NCBI GenBank assembly: GCA_029224965.1
Contig: JAQXVO010000023.1
Span: forward strand, 1 to 64,000
Length of the DNA stretch: 64,000 bases
From: Lachnospiraceae bacterium
GTDB lineage: Bacteria > Bacillota > Clostridia > Lachnospirales > Lachnospiraceae
Reading direction: 5' to 3'
The notes under the pieces were generated by a model. The model saw only the letters and a program-made list of their open reading frames with translations. It ran no database searches and was not told the DNA's origin. Shown here in pieces: positions 38,871 through 47,599 of the stretch. The translations under genes were made by a program, and so were the position numbers. How positions within the stretch are numbered: the stretch's first letter is position 1; each line of letters starts with the position of its first letter.

Positions 38871-40874
38871 ATGAAAAGTAAATATCCTCATATTTTTTCG
38901 CCATTCACTGTTCAGAGAATGACCTTAAAAAACCGCATCTGCATGACCCCCATGGGCACCAACTTCGGTGAGCAGAGCGGCCAGATGAGTTTTCTTCATA
39001 TCAACTATTATGAGCAGCGCGCCAAGGGCGGCGTCGGCCTGATCACCGTCGAGAATGTCAGCGTTTACTCCCCTCAGGGCTCCAACGGAACCACCCAGCT
39101 CCGTCTGGACCGGGACGACTTCATTCCCCGTCTCTTCAACCTCTGCGAGCGCGTTCATAAGCACGGCACCTGCATTTCCGTACAGCTGAACCATGCCGGA
39201 GCATCCGCCATGTCCTCCCGTACCGGCGAGCAGCCCGTCTCCGCTTCCAACATCCCCAGCAAAGACGGCGGCGAGGTTCCGCGTCCCCTGGAGAAGGAAG
39301 AAATATATACCATCGTCAAGAAATTCGGCGAAGCTGCCAAGCGTGCTCAGATCGCAGGTTTCGATGCCGTTGAGATCCATGCCGGCCACTCCTATCTCCT
39401 GAGTCAGTTCCTTTCCCCGATCTACAACAAGCGTACCGATGAATTCGGCGGCTCCGCAGAGAACCGTGCCCGCTTCACCCGCCTGGTTATCGATGAAGTA
39501 AGAAAACAGGTCGGACCTTTCTTCCCGATCTTCGTCCGTATCAGTGCTGACGAATTCATGGAAGGCGGCAATACTCTGGACAACTGCATCGATTACCTCC
39601 AGTATTTCGGAGACAATGTCGATGTCTATGACGTCTCCGCAGGTCTGAACGGATCCATCCAGTATCAGCTGGATGCCAACTACATGCCGGACGGCTGGAG
39701 ATCCTACATGGCAAAGCGCGTGAAGGAAGCCTATAACAAGCCCGTCATCACCGTTGGTAATATCCGTGATCCCAAGGTTGCCGAAGATATCCTGGCTCGC
39801 GGCGATGCAGATCTGATCGGTATGGGCCGTGGCCTGATCGCTGATCCGGACTGGGTCAACAAGGTAGAGCTTGGTCATGAGGATGATATCCGGAAATGTA
39901 TTTCCTGTAACGTCGGATGTGCCGGCCACCGGATCGGTCTCAATCAGCCCATCCGCTGCACTGTTAACCCTGCTGTTAACCACGGCGCAGACTACTACAA
40001 GGAAAAGGTAAAGAAGCCCTGCAACGTTGTCGTTATCGGCGGCGGTACCGCAGGTCTTGAGGCAGCATGTACTGCAGCAGAAGTTGGATGTACCACCTTC
40101 CTTCTCGAGAAGAAGGATCATCTCGGAGGACTTGCTGTTGAGATCTCCAAGATTCCGGACAAGACCCGTCTCAAGGACTTTCCGACCTACCTCGAGCACA
40201 GAGCTAGTAAGCTTCATAACCTCTTTATCATGACCAATACTCCTGCTACCCTGGACCTGGTTCAGAGATTCCAGCCGGATGTCATTGTAAATGCAACAGG
40301 TTCCAACCCGACCCTTCCTCCGATCAAGGGACTCCTGGATCGCGTCGATAAGGAGGGCACAAGAGTTGCTACTGTTCTGAAGATGATCGAGCGCATGGAC
40401 TCCTATCCCAAGGAAATGAAGGGTCAGAAGGTTGCCATCGTCGGCGGCGGCGCTGTCGGCCTGGACGTCATGGAATTCTTCACCGAGCGCGGTGCAGATG
40501 TCTCCATTATCGAGATGCTTCCCATCATCGGTAACGGCCTGGATCCTGTCACCAAGTGCGACACCAAGACCAAGATGGAGAAGTACCACGTCCGTCAGAT
40601 GACCAAGACCGCTCTGCAGGAAGTCTGCGACGACAAGTTCATCGTCAAGAATCCGGAAGGCGAAATCGAAGAGATTCCTTTCGACTACGGCTTCATCTGC
40701 CTCGGCATGCGTGCCAATGCTCCGGTTCTTCAGGAGCTTGAGGATGCTTACGCAGACACCAATGTCGAGATCTACAACATCGGTGACAGCCGCAGAGCCC
40801 GCCGTATCATCGAAGGAACTGAAGAAGGAAGAAATGTCCTCGAGGTTCTGAAGCGGCATGAGTTCCTGGACTGA
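38871..40874 (+). CDS. NADH:flavin oxidoreductase/2,4-dienoyl-CoA reductase-like (OYE + Fe-S + FAD/NAD domains)
   Basis: OYE N-terminus, CISCNVGCAGHRIGLNQPIRCTVNP Fe-S cysteines, VIGGGTAGLEAA and VGGGAVGLDV. Confidence 0.93.
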   Translation: MKSKYPHIFSPFTVQRMTLKNRICMTPMGTNFGEQSGQMSFLHINYYEQRAKGGVGLITVENVSVYSPQGSNGTTQLRLDRDDFIPRLFNLCERVHKHGTCISVQLNHAGASAMSSRTGEQPVSASNIPSKDGGEVPRPLEKEEIYTIVKKFGEAAKRAQIAGFDAVEIHAGHSYLLSQFLSPIYNKRTDEFGGSAENRARFTRLVIDEVRKQVGPFFPIFVRISADEFMEGGNTLDNCIDYLQYFGDNVDVYDVSAGLNGSIQYQLDANYMPDGWRSYMAKRVKEAYNKPVITVGNIRDPKVAEDILARGDADLIGMGRGLIADPDWVNKVELGHEDDIRKCISCNVGCAGHRIGLNQPIRCTVNPAVNHGADYYKEKVKKPCNVVVIGGGTAGLEAACTAAEVGCTTFLLEKKDHLGGLAVEISKIPDKTRLKDFPTYLEHRASKLHNLFIMTNTPATLDLVQRFQPDVIVNATGSNPTLPPIKGLLDRVDKEGTRVATVLKMIERMDSYPKEMKGQKVAIVGGGAVGLDVMEFFTERGADVSIIEMLPIIGNGLDPVTKCDTKTKMEKYHVRQMTKTALQEVCDDKFIVKNPEGEIEEIPFDYGFICLGMRANAPVLQELEDAYADTNVEIYNIGDSRRARRIIEGTEEGRNVLEVLKRHEFLD

Positions 40875-40926
40875 GCTGTTGACTGAATTTACGTAATAAG
40901 TTCCCGGACTACCCTTCTGGGCGGAT

Positions 40927-40997
40927 CTCTGAAGGATAGTTCTGAAGAGAAACTTTTGAGGGATAGCTTTGAAAGATAGCTCTGAAGAGCAGTTCTG
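40927..40997. repeat. Degenerate 13-14 bp tandem repeat
   Basis: tctgaaggatagt / tctgaagagaaact / tttgagggatagct / ttgaaagatagc / tctgaagagcagt. Confidence 0.6.
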
Positions 40998-41017
40998 TTA
41001 AAAACTCTAAAAAAGGA

Positions 41018-41058
41018 AAACCGGTTTCTGAAGCAATTCAGAAGCCGGTCTTTTTTTT
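41018..41058. terminator. Rho-independent terminator between convergent genes
   Basis: ACCGGTTTCTGAAGCAATTCAGAAGCCGGTCTTTTTTTT. Confidence 0.85.
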
Positions 41059-41080
41059 CATGATGGTCTATATTTCGCGC

Positions 41081-41959
41081 TTACTCTTCCTTGAAATACA
41101 GCTGCTTCAGCTCCTCGACCGGCATATCCTTTCCGGTGTAGAGACGGAAAGCGGCCTCGCCCTGCCAGAGCAGCATGCCTCTGCCGTTTACGACCTTGCA
41201 GCCGTGAGCCTTGGCATCTCTTAAGAGCTTGGTTTCCAGAGGATTGTAAACCGTATCGGCAACAACCAGGCCCTCGTGGAAGACAGACATATCATTGACG
41301 ATGGATTTATCATCCATAGGCTTCATGCCGAGAACCGTGGCATTGATCAGGATCTCACTTTCCAGGATTTCCTTCTTGAAGGCATCCTGATCGGCCAGAT
41401 CGACAACCTTGACCTCGCAGGAAGGAACCTCTGCCATGATCTTCTTTGCGGTCTCTTCGATCCGCGGGAAGAACTTATCCTTGATATTGAAGATAGAGAT
41501 GGCTCTTGCCCCGTCTAAAGCCGACTGAACCTCGATGGCCGTTGCAGCTCCGCCGCCTCCGACAATGGTGAGCTTCTTTCCCTTGACCTCGACACCGTGG
41601 TCCCGGAGATTGTTGTTGAAGCCGATGCCGTCTGTCATATGGCCGATCAGGCGTCCGTCCTCATTTACAATGGTATTGGCAGCGCCGATGATCCGGGCAG
41701 CCGGCGACAGCTCATCACAGCCCTTGGCTGCGGCAATCTTGTCCGGCATAGTGACATTCATGCCGCGCATCTTAAAGGTCCGCATAGCCTGCAGAGCCTC
41801 CGGCACCTGATCCTCCTTGATATCAAAGGCGACATAGACATAATCCAGTGCCAGCCGGTCAAATGCGTAGTTATACATAACCGGTGATAAGGAATGTTTG
41901 ATCGGCGAACCAATCACACAAAGCACGCCAGTTGCAGCTGAAATTCGTTCTGTACCCAT
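41081..41959 (-). CDS. aroE: Shikimate dehydrogenase (second paralogue)
   Basis: VIGSPIKHSLSPVMYNYAFDRL; VTMPDKIAAAKGCDEL; VGGGGAATAIEVQ. Confidence 0.92.
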   Translation of the reverse strand: MGTERISAATGVLCVIGSPIKHSLSPVMYNYAFDRLALDYVYVAFDIKEDQVPEALQAMRTFKMRGMNVTMPDKIAAAKGCDELSPAARIIGAANTIVNEDGRLIGHMTDGIGFNNNLRDHGVEVKGKKLTIVGGGGAATAIEVQSALDGARAISIFNIKDKFFPRIEETAKKIMAEVPSCEVKVVDLADQDAFKKEILESEILINATVLGMKPMDDKSIVNDMSVFHEGLVVADTVYNPLETKLLRDAKAHGCKVVNGRGMLLWQGEAAFRLYTGKDMPVEELKQLYFKEE

Positions 41960-42199
41960 GTCTGCCTCCAGATTCTAATACTTTTCCTGTTCTGCTTCTT
42001 CTGCATTTTTTCTGGTTCTGGTATGCTTCTACTAGATTTTCGACCAGTTCCAATGCATTTCTTTCAGTTATTCCTTATACTATTCCTATTTGATTTACTT
42101 TTCCACACTTTTTCACTTCTACTCGTAAAAGTTTTATGCTATATCAAAGCTTTCCAATGCTTTTTTGTCCTGAAATGTTGAATCCAGATACCGAAATAG

Positions 42200-42280
42200 C
42201 CGGTTCCATACATCGAATTCAAAGGTAATTTCCAATCCCGTTGTATGATTACCGGGCAGACTTTATACAACGATTTTGGA
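42200..42280. repeat. Isolated copy of the palindromic intergenic repeat plus an extra left half
   Basis: ATACATCGAATTCAAAGGTAATTTCCAATCCCGTTGTATGA followed by TTATACAACGATTTTGGAAGA. Confidence 0.75.
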
Positions 42281-42394
42281 AGACAGGCAGAGAAATGTAG
42301 ACCATGCCCTCGAGGCGCATTCCTTGCCTTATAAGGAGACAAGTATGGTATAATTTTCTCAACTGAATTCTTAGGGATATGGAGATGAAAATTT

Positions 42395-43912
42395 ATGGCT
42401 CAAGATAACAATCGATCCCGGAAAAACAACTTCCAGAACAGCGATGAATTCTTTTCTTCAGCCGGTCAGCAGATGTTAGATGAGGTCACAAGAGCTGTCC
42501 AGGGCGGAAATTATTCCGGACTTGCGGAGTCCCTGTCGGACCAGATCAACAGCGCCTTAAACGGTGCCCAGCGGGGCCTGTCCGGAAGAATGGCGCAGAG
42601 AGCCTGGCAGGTCTATCGGAATAAGCAGCAGAGCCAGGGTTATAACTCCTGGAACGGCCAGGGCTACGGCTCCTACAATGGCCAGTCCTATCAGCAGGGT
42701 GGCCAGGCCGATCAGCAATATAACAATCAGGCCTACAACCAGGCCCAGTCCAGCAGCCAGTCATACCATCAAACCTACCGCCAGACCGGCGCAGGCAGCC
42801 GGAGCTACAATCAGAATTACAGTCCCTACGGGAACCCGTCCAGCCAGGGCTCGCATTCCTATTTTCTCGCAAGACGTGTAACCAACGGCTTCGGAAATCA
42901 GAAGCGGATCCTCGGCACCATCGGAGAGGTCGTCTTCGGTATACTGGCTTTCTTCTTCGGAATCGGCACGCTGGCTTATATTTCCCTCAAAGATCTTGGA
43001 ACTTTCATTTTTTCAGCGATTTTCCTGGTCGGAAACCTCTATGTCTTCAGCCGCTTTAAAAAGCTGAAGACAGACGGGCAGCACTATAACGATCTGGTCA
43101 GCGAGTACCATCGTTATGGCAATGCCATCGGTAACCGGGAGTATTTCCTGATCAAGGATCTGGCCCAGTGGATGCACGAAGATCCCTACCAGACCATGCA
43201 GAACCTGGTCGACATGAAGAAGTATGACATGCTTCCCCAGGCCTCTTTCGACGTCCACTATACGACCCTGCTCCTGACCGACCATGCCCGGATGCTCTAC
43301 CAGAACGCCCTCAATGCCGAGCGCCAGCGGAAGAGCCAGAACAGTCAGAATCCGGGAAATGAAGACCAGGTCTACGAGAACATGGAACAGGCTTCCCAGT
43401 CCTCCGCCAAATCCGGTGATCGGACCGGTCCCAATGCTGCCTGGGATGGCAATGCCTCCGCTCCCCTCTCCGATCTTCAGAAAATTCTCAATGACGGCGA
43501 CCGCTATTTAAAGAAAATCCGCGCCGCCAACGATGAGATTCCCGATACCGAAGCCATGTCGGATAAGCTTTACCGGCTGGAAAATATAACCCGGTCTATA
43601 TTTGCCGCTGTGAAGAAGGATCCCGACAAGGCGAAGGATCTCAGGCGGATCATGAGCTATTATCTCCCGACCACAGAAAAGCTTCTGGATGCCTATCTGG
43701 AATTCTACCGAAACCCGGCCCAGTCGGATCAGAAGAAGCAGTCCATGGCCGAGATTGAGCAGGCCATTGATGCGGTCTGCGACGGCTTCGAGCGCTTCCT
43801 GGCCAAGATGACCGAACCCGATATGATGGACATTTCCTCGGATATCACCGTCATGAAGCACATGATGGAGCAGGACGGCATGACCGATTCCGATATGAAG
43901 GCGAAGTCGTGA
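42395..43912 (+). CDS. XpaC-like protein with Q/N/Y/S/G-rich N-terminal low-complexity region
   Basis: Directly upstream of telA; membrane segment then soluble C-terminal domain; residues about 75-155 are Q/Y/N/S/G rich. Confidence 0.7.
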   Translation: MAQDNNRSRKNNFQNSDEFFSSAGQQMLDEVTRAVQGGNYSGLAESLSDQINSALNGAQRGLSGRMAQRAWQVYRNKQQSQGYNSWNGQGYGSYNGQSYQQGGQADQQYNNQAYNQAQSSSQSYHQTYRQTGAGSRSYNQNYSPYGNPSSQGSHSYFLARRVTNGFGNQKRILGTIGEVVFGILAFFFGIGTLAYISLKDLGTFIFSAIFLVGNLYVFSRFKKLKTDGQHYNDLVSEYHRYGNAIGNREYFLIKDLAQWMHEDPYQTMQNLVDMKKYDMLPQASFDVHYTTLLLTDHARMLYQNALNAERQRKSQNSQNPGNEDQVYENMEQASQSSAKSGDRTGPNAAWDGNASAPLSDLQKILNDGDRYLKKIRAANDEIPDTEAMSDKLYRLENITRSIFAAVKKDPDKAKDLRRIMSYYLPTTEKLLDAYLEFYRNPAQSDQKKQSMAEIEQAIDAVCDGFERFLAKMTEPDMMDISSDITVMKHMMEQDGMTDSDMKAKS

Positions 43913-43953
43913 GAGATATACAAATATAGACCAAAACAAAAAAGGAGGACCCA

Positions 43954-45108
43954 ATGAGCGAAGAATTTACAGAAGAGACCAAAACCGCTCCGACCCTGAC
44001 CTTCGGCGATGCGCCAAAGGCCGAGCCGGACCTTCCCGCTGCACAGGAGCAGGCCCCGGTTTCGGAGGCTTTTAAGAAGGAAGCCGCTCTGACCGATGAA
44101 GAGCAGGCCCAGGTGGATGCCTTTGTCGAGAAAATCGATCTGGCCGATTCGGCAGCCATCATGACCTATGGCGTCAGCACCCAGAAGAATCTGGCCGATT
44201 TCTCGGAGAAAGCCATCGAGGATGTCAGGACCAAGGACATGGGAGAAGTCGGAGACCTTCTGACCGGTCTTGTAACAGAGCTTAAAAATTTCGACGTCGA
44301 TGAGAAGGAAAAGGGCATCGCCGCCTGGTTCAAGAAAAAGAAGAACTCACTCGACGAACTGAAGGCCAGATACAGTAAGGTCGAGACCAATGTCGATACC
44401 GTTACGGCCCAGCTCGAGGATCATGAGCAGAAGCTTTTGAAGGATTCCGCCATTCTCGACAAGATGTATGATCTGAATCTGACCTACTATAAGGAACTCA
44501 CCATGTACATCCTGGCCGGAAAGAAAAAGCTCGAGGATGTCCGTGCAACCGAACTTCCTTCCCTCCAGGCCAAGGCCACAGAAACCGGACTTCCCGAGGA
44601 TGCCCAGAAGGCCAAGGATCTGGCCGCCCAATGCGAGCGCTTTGACAAGAAGCTATATGATCTCGAGCTGACCAGGACCGTTGCCATGCAGACCGCGCCT
44701 CAGATCCGTCTCATCCAGAATTCCGACATGCAGATGGCCGAGAAGATCCAGTCGACCATCGTCAACACCATCCCGCTCTGGAAGAACCAGATGGTTATCG
44801 CCATCGGCATGGAGCACGCATCCGAGGCTGCCCGCGCAGAGCGTGAGGTCAACGATATGACCAACGAACTCCTGAAGAAGAACGCCGACAAGCTCCATCA
44901 GGTCACTGTCGCAACCGCCAAGGAGAACGAACGTGGCATCGTCGATATCGAGACTCTGAAGCATACCAATGAGACTCTGATCAGTGCCATGGATGAGATC
45001 ATGACCATCCAGAAGGACGGCCGAGAGAAGAGACAGGCTGCAGAGAAGGAACTGACCGGCATTGAACAGCAGCTGCACGACAAGCTTCTGGAGATGTCGA
45101 AATCCTGA
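43954..45108 (+). CDS. TelA-family toxic anion resistance protein
   Basis: QKNLADFSEKAIEDVRTKDMGEVGDLLTGLVTELKNFD; VNTIPLWKNQMVIAIGMEHASEAARAEREVNDMTNELLKKNADKLHQVTVATAKENERGIVDIETLKHTNETLISAMDE. Confidence 0.9.
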   Translation: MSEEFTEETKTAPTLTFGDAPKAEPDLPAAQEQAPVSEAFKKEAALTDEEQAQVDAFVEKIDLADSAAIMTYGVSTQKNLADFSEKAIEDVRTKDMGEVGDLLTGLVTELKNFDVDEKEKGIAAWFKKKKNSLDELKARYSKVETNVDTVTAQLEDHEQKLLKDSAILDKMYDLNLTYYKELTMYILAGKKKLEDVRATELPSLQAKATETGLPEDAQKAKDLAAQCERFDKKLYDLELTRTVAMQTAPQIRLIQNSDMQMAEKIQSTIVNTIPLWKNQMVIAIGMEHASEAARAEREVNDMTNELLKKNADKLHQVTVATAKENERGIVDIETLKHTNETLISAMDEIMTIQKDGREKRQAAEKELTGIEQQLHDKLLEMSKS

Positions 45109-45141
45109 CAGAAATTTGATGCTTAAAGGGGGTTATTTACA

Positions 45142-46389
45142 ATGGATTTCACAAACTATTTTCTGATGATTAACGAGGACGATCCGGCCGGGACCGAGAA
45201 GGCCGTCATCGCCTACACCCTGGAGAAGACCCGGGGTATGATCGACTGGGACCAGGCCACCATGACCGCCAAGATTCCCGCCGAGCATGGAAATATCAAC
45301 CATGTCTGCCATGTGGAGGACAAAAAGGGGCATTCCCTCTACATTAAGCAGGCCGGCCTGGAGACCCGGATCTCCAAGGATATGACCGCATCCGTCGACC
45401 GGAACCGCCAGGAATCCGAGATTCTTCAGATCGAAGAGAAGCTGGCCCCGGGCATGGTTCCCCATATCTATTTCTATGACACGGTCATGCACGCCTGCGG
45501 CATGGAAGACTGCTCTGACTTCGAAGTCATGCGGGATGCCATGTTAAAGCATGAGACCTTCCCGCTCTTTGCCGACCAGATCTCAACCTTCATGGTCAAC
45601 ACCCTGCTCTACACTTCGGATGTGGTCATGGATCATAAGGAAAAGAAAGAGCTGACCCGGAAATTCATCACGCCGGATCTCGATGACATCACAGAGAAGC
45701 TTGTTCTCATGGAACCCTATCTTGGCGCCGACCGGAACAATGTCTACGAGCCCAACCGGACCTTCGTCGAAAAAGAGCTTTACCATGACGACGGTTTACA
45801 TTTGGCTGTCGCCAAGCTCAAATTCAACTTCATGACCAACGCCCAGGCCCTGCTCCACGGCGACCTCCACACCGGATCCATCTTCATCAAGCCCGATGCC
45901 ATGAAGGTCTTCGACTGCGAATTCGGCACCTTCGCGCCGATCGGCTACGATGTCGGAAATATCATCGCCAACCTGATCTTTGCCTATGATAACGGCCTGG
46001 CTTCCGGCGACGATGCCTTCTGTGACTGGTGCCTGGACAGCATCGAGGAACTAACCGATCAGTTTATTGACAAATATAGGGCGGCCTATGACGAAGCTGT
46101 CACAGAGCCCATGGCAAAGGTGCCCGGCTTCAAGGAATATTACCTCGAGAGCATCCTGAAGGATACGGCCGGCTACGCCGGAACCGAGCTGCACCGGCGG
46201 ACCGTCGGCATGGCCAATGTCGTCGACGTCACAAGCATTGAAGACCAGGAAGCCCGTCTCCTTGCCGAGCGGATCAACATCCTGGCCGGAAAGGAATTCA
46301 TCCTGAAGGCTGAGAACTTCACCAGTGGTCCCGCCTTTGTCGATGCCGTTCTTCGGGCAAAGGATGCAGCAGAAAAGACTCTGCAGTAA
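45142..46389 (+). CDS. mtnK: S-methyl-5-thioribose kinase
   Basis: LLHGDLHTGSIFI, VFDCEFGTFAPIGYDVGNIIANL; adjacent to mtnA. Confidence 0.9.
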   Translation: MDFTNYFLMINEDDPAGTEKAVIAYTLEKTRGMIDWDQATMTAKIPAEHGNINHVCHVEDKKGHSLYIKQAGLETRISKDMTASVDRNRQESEILQIEEKLAPGMVPHIYFYDTVMHACGMEDCSDFEVMRDAMLKHETFPLFADQISTFMVNTLLYTSDVVMDHKEKKELTRKFITPDLDDITEKLVLMEPYLGADRNNVYEPNRTFVEKELYHDDGLHLAVAKLKFNFMTNAQALLHGDLHTGSIFIKPDAMKVFDCEFGTFAPIGYDVGNIIANLIFAYDNGLASGDDAFCDWCLDSIEELTDQFIDKYRAAYDEAVTEPMAKVPGFKEYYLESILKDTAGYAGTELHRRTVGMANVVDVTSIEDQEARLLAERINILAGKEFILKAENFTSGPAFVDAVLRAKDAAEKTLQ

Positions 46390-46427
46390 GACCATTATCA
46401 ACATAGAGAAAGAAATCAGGAATACTT

Positions 46428-47537
46428 ATGAACACACAGCTGGATGATTTTTTTGAAAAAGTAATAACTGTAAAATGGGGACCGGAAAAGAAGTCGGTCG
46501 ACATCATCGACCAGACCCTTCTGCCCGGAACCATCAAGAGAATTCAGATTGCCAACAAGGAAGACCTCTGGGAAGCCATTAAGAAGCTCCGGGTTCGGGG
46601 CGCTCCCGCTATCGGCGTTGCAGCCGCCTACGGAATGGCCGTCCTTTCTAATGCCATGCCGGAAGATGATTATGATGGCTTCTATCAAGACTTCAAGTCT
46701 GTCAAAGACTATCTCGCCACCTCCCGTCCGACCGCAGTCAACCTCTTCTGGGCCCTGAACCGGATGGAGAAGAAGGTTCTCTCCATGAAGGACAGCACGG
46801 TTTCTGAAATCAAGGCCGCCCTCTACGAGGAAGCCCAGGCCATTCGTGATGAGGACGTCGCCATCAGCCGCAATATCGGCGAGATTGGCTTCAGTCTCCT
46901 CAAGGATCTGAAGACCGATGGCGAAGAGCTTGGCATCATGACCCATTGCAATGCCGGAACCCTTGCCACCGCCAAATACGGCACAGCAACCGCTCCCATG
47001 TACATCGCACTCGAGCACGGCTGGGAAGGAAGGGATATGCATGTCTACTGCGACGAGACCCGTCCTCTTCTTCAGGGTGCCCGTCTGACCTCCTTTGAGC
47101 TGGTCAACTCCGGAATCACAACCTCCGTCCAGTGTGACAACATGGCTTCTCTTTTACTGAAGTCCGGCCGCGTCAAAATCATCTTCGTCGGCTGCGACCG
47201 CGTTGCCAGAAACGGCGATGCCGCCAACAAGATCGGAACCAGCGGCCTGGCCATCATTGCCAAGCACTACGGCGTTCCCTTCTATGTCTGTGCACCCTCT
47301 TCCACCATTGATCCCAACACGGTCGATGGCGACCACATCCCGATTGAGATGCGGGATCCGGAAGAAATCAAGTCCATGTGGTATGAGACACCCATGGTTC
47401 CATCCGCTGTCGATACCTCCTTCAATCCGGCCTTCGATGTAACCGATCATAATCTGATCACCGGAATCATCACCGAGAAAGGCCTCTGCCAGGGCCCGGA
47501 TTACGAAAAAAGCTTTAGGGAGCTTGGGATTTTCTGA
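46428..47537 (+). CDS. mtnA: S-methyl-5-thioribose-1-phosphate isomerase
   Basis: VRGAPAIGVAAAYG, THCNAGTLATAKYGTA, DNMASLLLKSG, VGCDRVARNGDAANKIGT. Confidence 0.93.
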   Translation: MNTQLDDFFEKVITVKWGPEKKSVDIIDQTLLPGTIKRIQIANKEDLWEAIKKLRVRGAPAIGVAAAYGMAVLSNAMPEDDYDGFYQDFKSVKDYLATSRPTAVNLFWALNRMEKKVLSMKDSTVSEIKAALYEEAQAIRDEDVAISRNIGEIGFSLLKDLKTDGEELGIMTHCNAGTLATAKYGTATAPMYIALEHGWEGRDMHVYCDETRPLLQGARLTSFELVNSGITTSVQCDNMASLLLKSGRVKIIFVGCDRVARNGDAANKIGTSGLAIIAKHYGVPFYVCAPSSTIDPNTVDGDHIPIEMRDPEEIKSMWYETPMVPSAVDTSFNPAFDVTDHNLITGIITEKGLCQGPDYEKSFRELGIF

Positions 47538-47547
47538 TAAGCCAAGC

Positions 47548-47585
47548 AAAAAAGATCCGCCAGCCGCGGCTGACGGATCTTTTTT
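47548..47585. terminator. Bidirectional terminator
   Basis: AAAAGATCCGCCAGCCGCGGCTGACGGATCTTTTTT between convergent genes. Confidence 0.87.
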
Positions 47586-47599
47586 ATTGCCTGCTGTTA

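Noticed and set aside
38925-40859. 644-aa minus-strand ORF
   Set aside because: Fully antisense to the flavin oxidoreductase; no recognisable domain.
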